From positions 12,770,085 through 12,834,084 of the forward strand of contig NC_064043.1 in assembly GCF_932526225.1 (NCBI RefSeq): 64,000 bases of DNA, written 5' to 3'. The notes below the pieces were generated by a model. The model was not told the origin of the DNA. It ran no database searches and saw only the letters and a list, made by a program, of their open reading frames with translations. The stretch comes from Nematostella vectensis. Taxonomy: Eukaryota; Cnidaria; Anthozoa; Actiniaria; Edwardsiidae. Positions 34,301 to 46,208 of the stretch are shown in pieces. The position numbers and the translations under genes were made by a program. Position 1 is the first letter of the stretch. Each line of letters opens with the position of its first letter.

Positions 34301-36941
34301 TGTGTCACTCGATCGTCGGGTGGTCGGATCGTTGGATCGATCATCCGTAAACTTTTTGTGGTCTTTCTGTGCTTTCGCAACACAGCAATTTTTAGATCTT
34401 CCTGTAAACTTCCGGTGACCAACTTCCGGTTAAAGCTTAGTACTATAAAAGAGCCTTGTCATCGACCTTTGACCGCTAAGGGCATTACGTGTTATAGCCG
34501 TAAAGTACATATAAGCTAGTTTTTACAGAAAAGTTTCTGATGTGGGTTGAGCGTGCGCATGCGCCTTCGTCACTGATGTCAATTGATCTTCTACGATTCA
34601 GTCACACAAGAAAATAACTAGAAAAACAAATTTGCATTCACGAGTTGGCTCACAGAGCCCTTTGATTTGCTCCTGTCTGCCTGGTAATGTTTTAATTTCA
34701 GTCATCCCTTTTTTTTCCTGGTGGACAGATACCTCTGTGCACACATTAGCAATATGTAATTCTACTTGGTAAAACTACCTTGGTAGTTTCTCAACAACTG
34801 CGTCAAGGAGCTCAGTCACCCCTATGCCTTCCTTTGCTGAAATCTAAGACATAATGTAGAAAGCCTTCAGTTCTCTGCTAATATGCATCAATATGAGTCA
34901 ATCTTCAATAAGTCTCATGATTCGTCAGAAGACAATACAAATTCCACACACGAAATATTTTGGGTGTTTTACAGTCTTATAGTTTAAAAATTTAATAAAC
35001 ATCTTCACATAATACCTACCTTTAGGATATCCTGCTGATTAATATCAAAGAGTCTTTCCATCTGATGAATTACCTCATCAGATTTAGCAGTCTTCAAATC
35101 AATCTTGAAAAAATAAAAGCCCCATGTTTCATACAACATCAAGCAATAGTAATATGAGAAATAGGAGCATGGTTTTATTTAGAAGGCAATCAATTCAAGA
35201 CAATAAGTTTGGCTTCCAATAAGTTTTCTCATAATCATCCAAGCGGGCTTTCTGAAGAGCTGCAACCAGAGAACCCTGTGCTGTCCTACATACAGTAGAC
35301 ATAAAAAAATCCTACAGTACATAAAAACTTTTGGCTATTTTATAATTAATAAATGTTTACCTTATTAAGAGCCGGAATAATTGTCAATTCTGAATTAAAT
35401 GCCAGAAAAAAGTTTGATACTGTCTGGGCCTGGACTCCCTGTAGAAACAATTGGAATAAGTAAGCAATAAATTATGAGAGTAAGCAAATGCAATATAGTA
35501 AGCAATAATTGTGATAATAAATTGCTCGGAATTTTGTTTAAAGAAGAATATGGATATCAGGGTTATTACCTGTGCAGCATCAACAAGCAAAACAACACCT
35601 TGACAGGCAGCCAGGGACCTTGAAACTTCATAGCTAAAGTCAACATGACCCTGGCCACGAAAGAAGACATGAGTTTCAAGGGTTGTTTCAAGGTGGGTGG
35701 GAGGCAGGGGGTGGGGGGAATGGGATGGTGGTGGTGGTATTGTTTGTGTCAATATCCAGACTCTTTTTTTTTTTAATAAGTAAAAGTCATGTCTCTTTGT
35801 TTTGCAAAAAGCAGAAAATAAAGTCTCAAACTAATGTCTAACCCTCTAATCCACCCCCTCCCCCTTTATAAGTTCTTGGTTCTGCTCCCAAGGCTTAGTA
35901 GAATGAATATTGAGAGGAAGAACTAATTATTGAGGATATTTAATCATTATTTCTCAATATACTGCTTTGTTTTATGGATGTTTTTAGCAAGATAAAAAAT
36001 ACCAAAGCAGTGTTCATTGATTGTTGAATAAATTTAATCTACACAGGCACATCTAAACTCACAGGAGTGTCAATCAAATTCAGCAGATATGTATGTCCCT
36101 TGTGCTTGTATAATAAAGATGCAGTCTAAAACGAAGCATAAAATATCATTATTACAGTAATTACTACAGCACTACATAATACATATTACAGTATTTATTA
36201 CAATATATGATATCGTGATTACCTTAATACTCATATATTTCTGTATATACTGTACCTGTGCCTTTACTGTAATCCCCCTTTCTCTTTCCACTTGTAATTT
36301 ATCAAGCACTTGCTTGTTGTCACTACTTTTTGATATTGTACCTGGCAAAACAAATAAGATATTAAAATTCACAATTTTTTTCAAGAGAGAAACAAACAAC
36401 ATTGAATCAACATCTAGACATCTAGACTAACCAAGGCTCTTTCAAAATTTTTAAAAGATGGTATTTATATATATGTTAGAAGGGAGTCCTATTTTATAAG
36501 CCTAATGGCTTCTCTAGACTTTCTTGCCTACTCAATTTTATGAATTGTAACTCCTGTGAAAAAAAAAACACTGGCAAAATAAAACTGTGAAACTGTAAAA
36601 CTTGAATTATTGTTAAATAATTCTTGCATTTACATCAAGGACAGTAAAAACGGGAAATATGGAATGTAAATATGATTTGATAATGAAAAGATACTGGTAA
36701 CATATCTCAACAAGTTTCAGTGTCTGAATTCTCATGTCTGATTCATCAAAAGACAATAAACATTCCACACATGATTGAGGTGTTCATGAATTTACTGGTT
36801 GCGCTGTAAAATTAATTTAAAAGGGGTCCTACCTGTAACCTCTAGTAGTCTGTCAGCTAATGTGCTTTTTCCGTGGTCCACATGAGCGACAATGCTAAAA
36901 TTTCGTACTCTTTCCAGTGGATAATCAGACAAGTCAAGGGT
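28399..36941 (-). CDS. GUF1: Translation factor GUF1 (mitochondrial EF4/LepA), 5' end open
   Basis: I resolved 21 exons, listed from the 3' end: 28399-28524, 28921-28957, 29178-29238, 29939-30054, 30326-30371, 30628-30761, 31135-31236, 31776-31825, 32075-32123, 32393-32471, 32636-32745, 33172-33301, 33428-33518, 33622-33734, 34779-34843, 35020-35103, 35361-35438, 35570-35650, 36063-36125, 36256-36341, 36833-36941. All phases agree and give about 603 residues. GTPase motifs: AHVDHGKST (G1), [11 protein letters not shown] (G2), DTP-GHVDF across an intron (G3), NK-ID (G4) and SAKEG (G5). Further on come [15 protein letters not shown] (domain III/EF-G-like), [22 protein letters not shown] and a basic LepA C-terminal tail, [13 protein letters not shown]. 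The family catalyses ribosome back-translocation in mitochondria. The mitochondrial presequence exon is uncertain. Confidence 0.95.
30390..30945. repeat. Degenerate GACA/GACG-rich tracts flanking a GUF1 exon
   Basis: About 30395-30600 and 30850-30945 are purine-rich stretches of loosely repeated GACGGACAGACA-type motifs in the two introns on either side of the GUF1 exon 30628-30761. They are imperfect and have no fixed period. Confidence 0.55.
31480..31640. repeat. Dispersed repeat related to the interior of the 19-21 kb transposon
   Basis: The order of blocks here (AAATTTCAATGACGCTTTTC, AAAAAGTCGCAT, TTTTAAAAGTCGCA, TTCCGTCTTATT, TTTTCCGTCATGTC) matches the reverse complement of about 20100-20275. 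It sits in a GUF1 intron between exons 31135-31236 and 31776-31825. It is probably an old relative or internal fragment of the same element family. Confidence 0.65.
33735..34778. other. Longest GUF1 intron, no exon seen
   Basis: This roughly 1 kb intron separates the exon ending in VEKLP from the exon starting PKGDIKK. It contains an inverted pair around a GAATGCTTGCAAAGCATTTACG block (about 34260-34282) and TTGCATTCACGAGTTG (34631-34646). GAGCCCTTTGATTTGCTCCTGTC near 34655 echoes the reverse of 33985-34015, so a 700-bp inverted-repeat element spanning about 33980-34690 is possible. Confidence 0.4.
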
Positions 36942-37483
36942 CTGCTCCACATAAATACCAAACATCACTAATCCACAAATGCAATACATAACAGCTCTCC
37001 CCCCCCCCCCCCATTCTTATTTTGTACTTCCAACTCTTGTTATTTATCTAGCCATTCTATTTTACCATAATCCCAAAATTGCAAGTCCTCGATTTCCAAA
37101 GGTCTATAAAAAAACTTCATAGGGGGCAATAACATCTGATATCAAAGAGCTTATTAAATGCTTAATCAAGGGTTTCCAATAGCAATTCCAGTGGTAAAGA
37201 GTTACACCAACTCAAGTCCAAGGAAGAGTGTCTTTATAGGGGAGGGGGGGGGGGGGGGGGAGGGAAACTTAGGGCGTCATAATCTCTTGTCTGTAATAGT
37301 GTAAATTTGTTATCACTTTTAATCACTTAATAAACTTTCACAAGGAATTCGCTCTACCAGGGAGTTGTTCTCTCACAACTCCCTAGCTCTACGGACGTAG
37401 TTGTATGAGGTGACGTAATTTTGCCGGGTCTCTGTTCGTACCGCCATTCGATACCATTTGGATATTTTTTAAACATGCCCTAC

Positions 37484-37529
37484 CTTCACTGAGGAACTGG
37501 AAGAATATCTCGCAAGGACTCCAGATGCT
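37484..37529 (-). CDS. GUF1: Candidate presequence exon of GUF1
   Basis: A 46-nt segment between a CTCTCAG acceptor (37530-37536) and a GTAGGG donor reads ASGVLARYSSSSVK. Its end is phase 0, which joins exactly to the phase-0 acceptor of the P-loop exon (36941). Arg/Ser-rich, acid-free sequence suits a mitochondrial presequence. A start codon exon with the required phase 2 end was not found, so this is only a proposal. Confidence 0.3.
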
Positions 37530-38218
37530 CTGAGAGTTGAAATAAATCCATACTCATTGTCATACCATCACTAAACACCACACTGACAAAAAAACAATCT
37601 GTCTAAATAATGTACTTACTGACCTTATTTGAAAGGGAATTGCGCTCCATTTGTAATAAAACTTTTGAAAATTCTGTACCCTACATGCCACCCTTGGAAC
37701 AGTATTCATCGTTTAGGAAATACATCCATAGTTCAGTCAGAAATTCGGTATTTCGATAATTTTGTCTTGTCCGCCATTTTGAATTTGCGTATTTCCGCTG
37801 TCCATAGATATCCAGATCGACGGCGCGGGCAAACTTTTTTCTGTCTGGGCTCCCTGTGTACCATTATTATTGGTCCACCTTGTACCAGTGGTCACCTTGA
37901 CTGTACTAATTAATTAATTAACTAACTATATATGAATTGTTACCTAACTAAAACGATTTAAGGGGGACTTTGCAAGGGACCCACAACTGATTCCTGTAAA
38001 CGATTTAGAATTTCTGTGCTCTTGTGGTGTACTTCTACGGCTGGTACAGGCCAGTTGGGGGGAAATGGTTAAAAAAAAAAACATTAACTAGCTAATGACG
38101 CTGTTTTAAATAAAAAATAGAACATTATCAGCGTTTATAAGTTAGAAAACGGCAAAAACGTTTCTGGATGCTGGGGGTATGTGCAGGGCTCTTACCCCTA
38201 TCCCCCGACCCCTAACGT

Positions 38219-38584
38219 CAACCTCGTTCCCAGGGCCCTCTCCGGGTTGGCCGGACAGTGCTGAATAACGTATGCGCATGCGCGTGCTCTGGCGAAAACA
38301 AACAAAATCATAAGATTCCGGTAAAGGTATTGTTCCAGTAAAGGTACGAAAGGCTTACTTCAGTCGTTGTTTTGACTTACTGTACAGCAGTAAAACCATA
38401 CTGTACTTAAGATGACAGATTTAAAGTGACATTGCGCCACACCGGTAAAACGCCGCCATATCAAAACAAAAAGGCTGGTTTAACCGCGCGGTACTGGCAC
38501 TAGCCTTACGTTTTCTGGCAGTCGGCCGTAGTCGGCCGCCGACCAAAGGAACAGAAAAGGGAGAGGGCCCTGGGGACGAGGTTG
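38219..38584. mobile_element. MITE, copy 1, with CAACCTCG inverted ends
   Basis: The left end CAACCTCGTTCCCAGGGCCC is mirrored by the reverse complement of the right end, CAACCTCGTCCCCAGGGCCC (to 38584). The interior, from CAGTGCTGAATAACG at 38256, matches 44396-44723: CGCATGCGCGTG, TCTGGCGAAAACAAACAAAA, TTCAGTCGTTGTTTTGA, GGTAAAACGCC, TTTAACCGCGCGGTAC. No coding capacity is visible. Confidence 0.8.
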
Positions 38585-39856
38585 CCCTAACGCGCGAAAT
38601 GTCTTCTGTCATTCTATTAAACCTCCCCCCTCCCTTTTTCAGCCGCCCCCGATATATTTCCCTGAAGTCAGTAGACGGGAATTAAGTGGTGTACGCAATA
38701 ATCGAGCATTGATAAGAGGGTCCTCGAATTAATTTATAAACTCTATTGTATAACAATAATGTGTGATCACACTAAAGCAATCGTACGATATACATTATGA
38801 CGTTGAATATTCAAAGTTCGATTTATGTTCCTAAAACAACTTCTTCATCAAGTTGTTGATTGTTCTGATCTCTACTACTAAACAATTACACTTGTTTATT
38901 TTCTCTCATTCATGCCAATAAAGAATTATGGATGATCCTTAAATGCAACGGTGTGGCCCTTCTTTCACTCTTTCATATAAAAACGTCCTTTTTCAAATCC
39001 AGGATTTTCGGCGCTGTCCTCTTTTCCGATCTCGTCTGGCCAGAAAAGCACTATTCGCTTCCTTGCTGTAAAAGTTGAAATTATCGCGTTGCATTCACTT
39101 CGTGTTAGTTTTGGAAATGAAATAATTCTGCGCAATATTTTTTGCAGGACAAAAAATATGACGTTTACAGTAAAGTACTTTTCTTGCCCTTGCGGAGATC
39201 TTGACACGATATTATTTTGTTCTCTGAAGCCAAAAAGGGTCCTAGATCAATAGAAATCGTCTTGTCCGCTTTTATGCTCATACAAACATCGGCGCATGAA
39301 CTTTCCTCCATGCAATTATTATATTTTTCTCAAGACCCGTTCCATCCGACTTCTACATTCGGTAAATCACAGCTTTGTGTTGAATTCCACATGGAGAATG
39401 GCAGGCGTTCCTGGTAGGCTAGTGCCTGGAGTCCCGGATCTACTTGTTCCTGGGGATCCGTATGTACTTATGCCGGGTGACCCGGATGTGCTAGCACTTG
39501 GGCTGCTGAGAGTGCTATCCGTTGGCGCGCATACCTCAGCCAGCCCTTGTTTCCCTTGGACTACAAATAAACGCAACACACCCATGATCAGTAAAATGTC
39601 TGCCAGGACAGGAGAAGGAGTTCAAGGGCATAATATTTGTAAAATGTGAATGCTGACGTGTTTCTATCTAGAGTATCTAGCGTGCATACTTCATGTGCAT
39701 TTCGATGAAACTGATAAAGCGACGATAGAGAAACGAGAGTAAATTAGACTGCTCAGCGCAGTTTAAATTTATGGCGTGTGGCAGTCGAGTGCGCAGATGT
39801 CCCCCTACTCCCCACACCACCCGCCCGATTGCCTTGCTTGCTCTCACGTGCTAACC

Positions 39857-39990
39857 GGGTCCTAAAATTGAGGGTGTTGTCCTAAACAGGGTCCTAAAAT
39901 TGAGGGTGTTGTCCTAAACAGGGTCCTAAAATCAAGAGTGTTCTCCTAAACAGGGTATGGTTTTTCAGAATTTTTGTCCTAAACAGGGCC
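39857..39990. repeat. 32-bp tandem repeat, three units plus remnant
   Basis: The unit starts GGGTCCTAAAATTGAGGG and ends GTCCTAAACA. Two units are identical, the third diverges (ATCAAGAGTGTTCTCC), and a degenerate fourth follows. It lies just downstream (3') of the MFSD12 stop codon on the minus strand. Confidence 0.85.
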
Positions 39991-40060
39991 AGGTTTCAAA
40001 ACCCCCAGCGGCACCCCTATACCCAAAGAAAGGCTGTGTGTCCCCCCAGGAGTGATTAGT

Positions 40061-43000
40061 TCAACTTGCAGGACAGTGTTCGATAGATTGGTTACCTGCT
40101 TTGATCACTGGGTCGGTGCGAGTCTTATAGCAAAAAAGAACAATGACAAGTCCCAGCACGGCAGCACTTCCGGTCGTGATAGGGAACACGTGACGAACAT
40201 AAGTATCACACTCCGCGCATACACCAGCACTGGAACAAAATATCAAGATTAGCCAATCAAAGCCCCAGGACACGCCCAACCAACACAGGAACAAATGGAC
40301 AATATTATCCCAACCAAAAGCTCACAGCCCGAACACAGAAGCACTAAAAAAATATCACAATAATTATAAGCAGAACCTTTGTGAAGGATGGGTGGGGGCC
40401 TCAAGCTCCGATTCTAACATTTTCAAAATTATAAGAAAATAACCAGTCTTCTTGATGTCTCTGCTCCTGGATGCCCCACCCCACCCCACCCCTCTTCCGC
40501 AACATTTCGAGACCTGTTACGGTTTTTATTAGCCAATAAAGGGTCTGAACGGACATACGCCAATTATACTCACTAACATTTACGGTAGTAAAGGGTCTAT
40601 AAAAAGAGGGGATTGTTCGAAAACAAAATTGTTTAAATATCCTTAAACCTACCTATCAGACTTTGGGTAAAACTCTTGTACAATCGCGATCAGCACTCCG
40701 TTACCGAGTTTGTCCAAAAGGCTCGCAGCGCCGTACACGAAAGCCCCTGACTCCTATATATTGGAAGAGATAATACGTTTATATCGCTAGTCAATTGAAA
40801 CCCCGGCCCCCCGACCCACGGGACATAGCGGTGGAGTAACGGGGGCATGGCCGTGGAAGTACGCTTTTATATAGCCACATCTCTCCCGGGGGGCGGGGGT
40901 AGTAACTTTTTTGCCAAATTAACGGGGATTTTTAGCCGGGCTAGTAACGCTAAAACCTTACGACAGCTTCCGAAATTTTTTGAAGATCTGTGTATCGATT
41001 ATTTTGCCGTTCTTGTTTTATACACCCATTTCAATCGGCTGATTTGCGGAAGCCAATTAGATATTTTCAATTGAATTTGGAACATGAAGTATTAAACTTT
41101 GTTTTTATGTGGTTATTTCGAGGTTTTAATACACTACGTGCCTTCCAATATTAATGAAAACAATAACAAAGGTGTGGCTGACAAGGGCACTTAAAGGCTG
41201 ACTCTTGGCGAAAAAAGATTCTATATACTACTTGTTGAGCCCACTGTACCTTGTCGATGTGGTTGATCATCTCGGCGACCATCGTTAGCATGGTAACCAG
41301 CATGACTGAGTAACCGCCCCCCATTAGTATGGCAGCACCGTAGATGGCGTCCTTTGCGCCGATAGTTTGGAAGTAAAACCAAACGAAGGCCCCAATTACC
41401 ATCCCGGAAGCCAAGCAGTAAGAAACCTTTAGAACAAAACCAATTACTCAAAGGTACATACATTTTCAAAGGTACATAAAATTCAAATGATGCTGGCCGT
41501 TCGCCGGTTGTCAAGCAGTAGGAATAAACCCGTAGAACGAAACGGATTCCAGATCAAGACGTTATGAAAATATTCCTGGCTGATGCGGGCGGTGTTTGTA
41601 TAAGGTTTACAGATATACAAACAGACGACAAACTTCACCTCGTATACTAGCCGAGGTCGATGCTATTACAGGACTTTACATGCATAACACATGCATCTCG
41701 GATATTGGCCGATGTTGGCTCTGTTTGTACAAAAGCTTTATAGTCACCTGATTATTGTGAAATGAAATCTCCATTGAATTTGTGAAACAACTATCTTACT
41801 CATGGACGTAGCAGGGGGTGGGGCACTGGGGGCACGTGGCCAGCCCCCCCCTTCCACCACCACCACCATCAATATTTTCTTAATGTTTCTGTTACTAAAA
41901 GAAGAACGCACCTTGTTTCCGAGTAGTTTTGTAATCCTCTTGGACAAGTAGCTGAACACAGCAGACGCCACGAGAACAATCAGAGGGAAATAAGCGATAG
42001 CTTCCTGGAACCGAACGATTACAACAAGGAAAAGCTCAGCAAAGAAAGCAATTTCTATTCCTCCTCAACCTGAGTATCAGGCTTTTTCTAGGGGAGAAGG
42101 GGGGAGTCCCCAGTCCCCCCTTTCCCCTCCCCTCCCCTGAGGGCCTTGATACTCAGGCTATCCTCAACCCATCCCCAAACCCCAACCCGATTCCTCTCCA
42201 GTTTCCAAAGGCACATAGCCATTTACGAAAAAGAAGTGGGATTCTTCAAAGAGAAGTTATTACGAGAATGAGAATTCTCGCCCCCTAGTAACACGCTTAC
42301 CCTTTAAAGACAATTGCAGAAGCAATAGGAAAGAGTTTATTTGTCATTTTATTTTTGACTGGCTTTTACCCTATTCAGACCGGGGGGGAGGCTTTTGAGG
42401 CCACCAGCACCTTTGATCTGTAATAATTTTTGAACTAGTAGGGCAAGAGCAGTGAAATTTGATGACTTTTCCTAAAATTTATCTGGGATCAGTTTGGTGT
42501 TAACAAAATTTTGATATGTGTACCCTGGTAACCATAGTAACCAAGTTTTGAGACAAAGGTTTAATGAAAATTAGGCAAAACGCTTTAAGTCATTAAGATC
42601 AACTATTAATACGACGTGCTCAACGTAAATCCCTTTCATATATACCAAGTTTTGAAAAAACACAATAGAAATTTACATCTCTTTTTTAGGGGGGAGGGGT
42701 GGTGTTTTTTTTGTCAATTTTTGACCTTCTTGAAATAGTGCTTGTAGAAATAGCAAAAAAAGCATTCATATCCACCCGAAATCATTAATACAACTTAAAA
42801 CGAAGATTAAATATTGTCAAAAAGCTTCAGATTTTGCCACCTAGTTTTTATTGATTAAAATAAATAACTTTAATTAAATCCAAGATGGCGGATGCTGATG
42901 TCACATAATTAGCTGGAATTCCCTGTTTTTTTTTTTAAACTAACATCTAAATTTGGCAAAATCCTTTTTATATTCCTCTATTTTAAATAAAAAGTAGAAA

Positions 43001-46000
43001 AAAAAAAGTTTTGGGAAAGATATTTAAATTATTACTTTAATTAAGAGTCCAGATGCAAACTTATGCTATATTAAAGGTACCATGCCAACCAATGACGTCA
43101 CAGTGGTCATGATGATCTATCGATGATCTATGCAAAGGCTATTTATAACCATATGTCCTTAAATGACGTCATAATGACGTCATATTGTGTTGCTATGGCA
43201 ACACAATATATCATTTTATTCCTCTTTGTCAGGTAATGATTCTTTGAAAAATGGTCATAATAGCTCCAACGGTTCAAAAGTTACGGATGGGGGCCGAAAG
43301 AGCCCCCCCCCCCCCCCCCCCCGGTCAGAGGAAGCCTCAAAAAGCCCGGTCTGAATAGAGTTTAGTAAGATGCTAGCCATTAATCAAAGGGAAATGGGTG
43401 CCAACCTTTTCCAAGTGCAGCACGTCGACCAAGTACAAAGGAAAGTAGGAATTGGAGACGTTGATCACAATCTTGGTACACATGAAAACCATGCAGAGCT
43501 GTGAAAACAAAAGAGACCTGGTTAGACTCGCAATGCCCGTGGGTATCCATGCAAGACCTAGGGCAAGATAGCTATTAAAAACAACAGAGGAATGGTATTT
43601 CTGTTTCATTCCTACGCAAAAAAAAGTGCCATTTCAACAACACTCCCTATTGTGCCCACTTCATTATTTCATTAAAGTTGAAAATGAAAGTAAGAAATCG
43701 TCTTAGCTTCTTTATGACAATAATTTCAAATAAAATGAGTTATACTTACCGTATAGAATTCCGGTTTTCTAAACCACTTTTTCGCGCTCATCGGTTTCTG
43801 CTTCTTGGCGCCGATTCCCGTCATCACAATACCCTGTTCCGGGTCCTTAGTATCCTCGCCTAATCCAGCCTTCTCGAGCTTCGTGTGTTTCTCGGGGATT
43901 GAGAGCGACGCTACCTGAATCGTGCTACTATCACCAATCCCGCGCTCGCTGTCAACCGCTTCGCATGGCTGAAATACCCAGTGTGCCCCGCGCTCTAGGC
44001 TGTAATCCTTTAGTTTGAGTTCAGGAGAGCTGCTGTACATTCGGGCTAGTGCTTTGACGTCAAGTTCGTGTTGAGCTTTCTCTTTAATGCGTTCTTGTAC
44101 TGGCTTGTCAAATGGCTCCTCTGGTTCGAATGCGATATTGTCGTGGCCCCCTATATTTGTGCAAGATAGTTTTACGTATGAATGAAATATTTTACAGTAT
44201 GTGCGGGGTCGCGAGAGTAGTCCAGAGTAGTAATTTACTGGCACGGATCAATCAAGTTCAAGTCATCCTTTACACTGGTAAAAGGTCACTCAAATCCATC
44301 TAGAAACGTTTTCTTTCCAAATACACAGATAAAATAAACTGTCTTTCTAACTACGCGAAGGGGTCAACCTGTCGAACTCATCTCGTTACAGGGGCCAGTG
44401 CTGAATAACGTATGCGCATGCGCGTGTTCTGGCGAAAACAAACAAAATCTCAGTGTTGATGACTCGTTCGAGTAAAGGTACGAAAGGATGACTTCAGTCG
44501 TTGTTTTGATTAACTGTACAGCATTAAAACCACACTGTACAAAGGATGACAAATTTGTTTGATAATGAGGGAGTCATAAAGAAAATTATAGCCTTAGGTT
44601 TGGTCTAGTTTTCTTAGCATTCGTCGAAATGTGACAGTTCGCCGGTAAAACGCCACCATTTGAAAACAAAAAGGCTAGTTTAACCGCGCGGTACAGGAAA
44701 TACTCTTGCGTTTTTCAGCACTGTCTGAGCAGGGTGATTACCATGCTTACCATATTTGTGCTCCTTTTTCGGTTCTTTAGTGCCGATGTGGAACGTGGCC
44801 GAGAAAAACAGCCCAACTCCCGTAATTATCATGCCAAGCGACTAAAAAAAACACAGCATTGATGATTAGACGCATCGTCAAAGCAACATACCTTATTTAA
44901 TGTCTAAAACATTAAAGGTTGGTTCTCACTTGGACGTAAGCGCAAGCGGAACGCACGTAGTTTTCCGATTCTCACTAGAACATAAGCGCAAGCGGAAGCG
45001 CAAGAGAACGCAACTGCTTGGTTTTCTTGCGCTTGCTCTTGTGTTTGGCCGATTCTCACTTGTGTTGCGCTTCCGTTTGCGCTTGCGTCCTAGTGAGAAC
45101 CAACCTTAACAGTTAGCTGGGTTCCCTGCTTATTTTTCACATTTATTTATAGCGTTCGCTTTGCATTATTATGTGCTGTTTCACGTGTGGAGCACGTTTG
45201 TTTATGTGCCTTGCGAATCTTCCAAATTAGGGACATCAGAATCTCTTACAAAGAGTATCATTTGTATTCGTTGTTGTGCCAAACGTTTGGAGAAGCAAGC
45301 TTGCCCTAGACCAACTTTCCTACACGCGTCGGTCTACCTGTGGTCTCGCCAAAATCACTGGTAGACCATTCAGCGTAGATAAGCCCAGGCATTTGCCTAG
45401 GTTTGCCCGTGTCACTTACCATAAACTCCTTCCATTGGTTGTGGTCAAGAGATTCCCCACTACTGTTGCCTAGCAACATCCACATGAGTCCATAGACCAT
45501 AATACCGCTTATGAACATCCATGCCGTTCTATGAAAAAAAATCATTAAGGAACATTTATTAATCCATGCAACATGAAACTGCTAGCTATGTAGTATAAAC
45601 AAAACCTTTAAAAGAAAAAGTCGACAACAACGCAGATTTATGTTTTTTAGAACGATATTTCGGCAGGCCAATACCTGCCTTCTTCAGGTTATAAATGAGT
45701 CACAATGGCATGTTATAGCTAGTATATGTACAAAGGTTTTAAAGGTTTTATTAATTAATCAACTGTCGACGCAGACCACAAGGTCCGACGCACACCAGCA
45801 GATAGAGGCTGTCCGGTGGTTTCTTCCTACGTGTTAGTATAAACAGCTAGCTATCTAGGGGGGGGGGGGGGGGGGGGGGGTGCAAGGGGTGTTAAACATC
45901 CTATGAAATTTATATTTTCTTATTGATAATCGATAAAACCGCATGAAATCTATGCATGTGCGTCCTTCTCTATCGTCATCAAACCCAGGCGACGCGCCTT

Positions 46001-46174
46001 CCTCTGCCCATGGAGGTAACAGAAATCATTAAACCTTACTTTACTCTCTGCCCCCCTTCCCCATTGAGGTACCTTCTACTATACTGGGCTACCCCCCCCC
46101 CCCTCTCCGCACCTCTCAATGGAAGTACCATCCACCATTTTGATCTAACATTTGAACCTTATTTGACCGCCCCC

Positions 46175-46208
<34 letters not shown>

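Larger units (their letters stand above)
37530..40060. other. Intergenic DNA between GUF1 and MFSD12
   Basis: The stretch holds the 5' flank of GUF1 and the 3' flank of MFSD12. A minus-strand frame at 39367-39585 has degenerate GSPGTS/GTPGTS units of eight residues, and another at 38965-39207 has no known domain. Neither shows splice or start support, so I do not call them genes. Repeats inside are listed separately. Confidence 0.45.

Noticed and set aside
37544-37567. WYDNEYGF on the minus strand, identical to the GAPDH C-terminal motif
   Set aside because: It is directly preceded in frame by TGA and followed by non-GAPDH sequence (ISTLRASG). No other GAPDH motif is nearby. It most likely overlaps the acceptor region of a GUF1 presequence exon by chance.
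39367-39585. Minus-strand frame with GSPGTS-type repeats
   Set aside because: It is short, low complexity, without splice signals or relatives that I recognise, and lies in a repeat-rich intergenic area.
39857-39990. CRISPR-like regular repeat
   Set aside because: The units are contiguous 32-bp tandem copies without spacers, in an animal genome.
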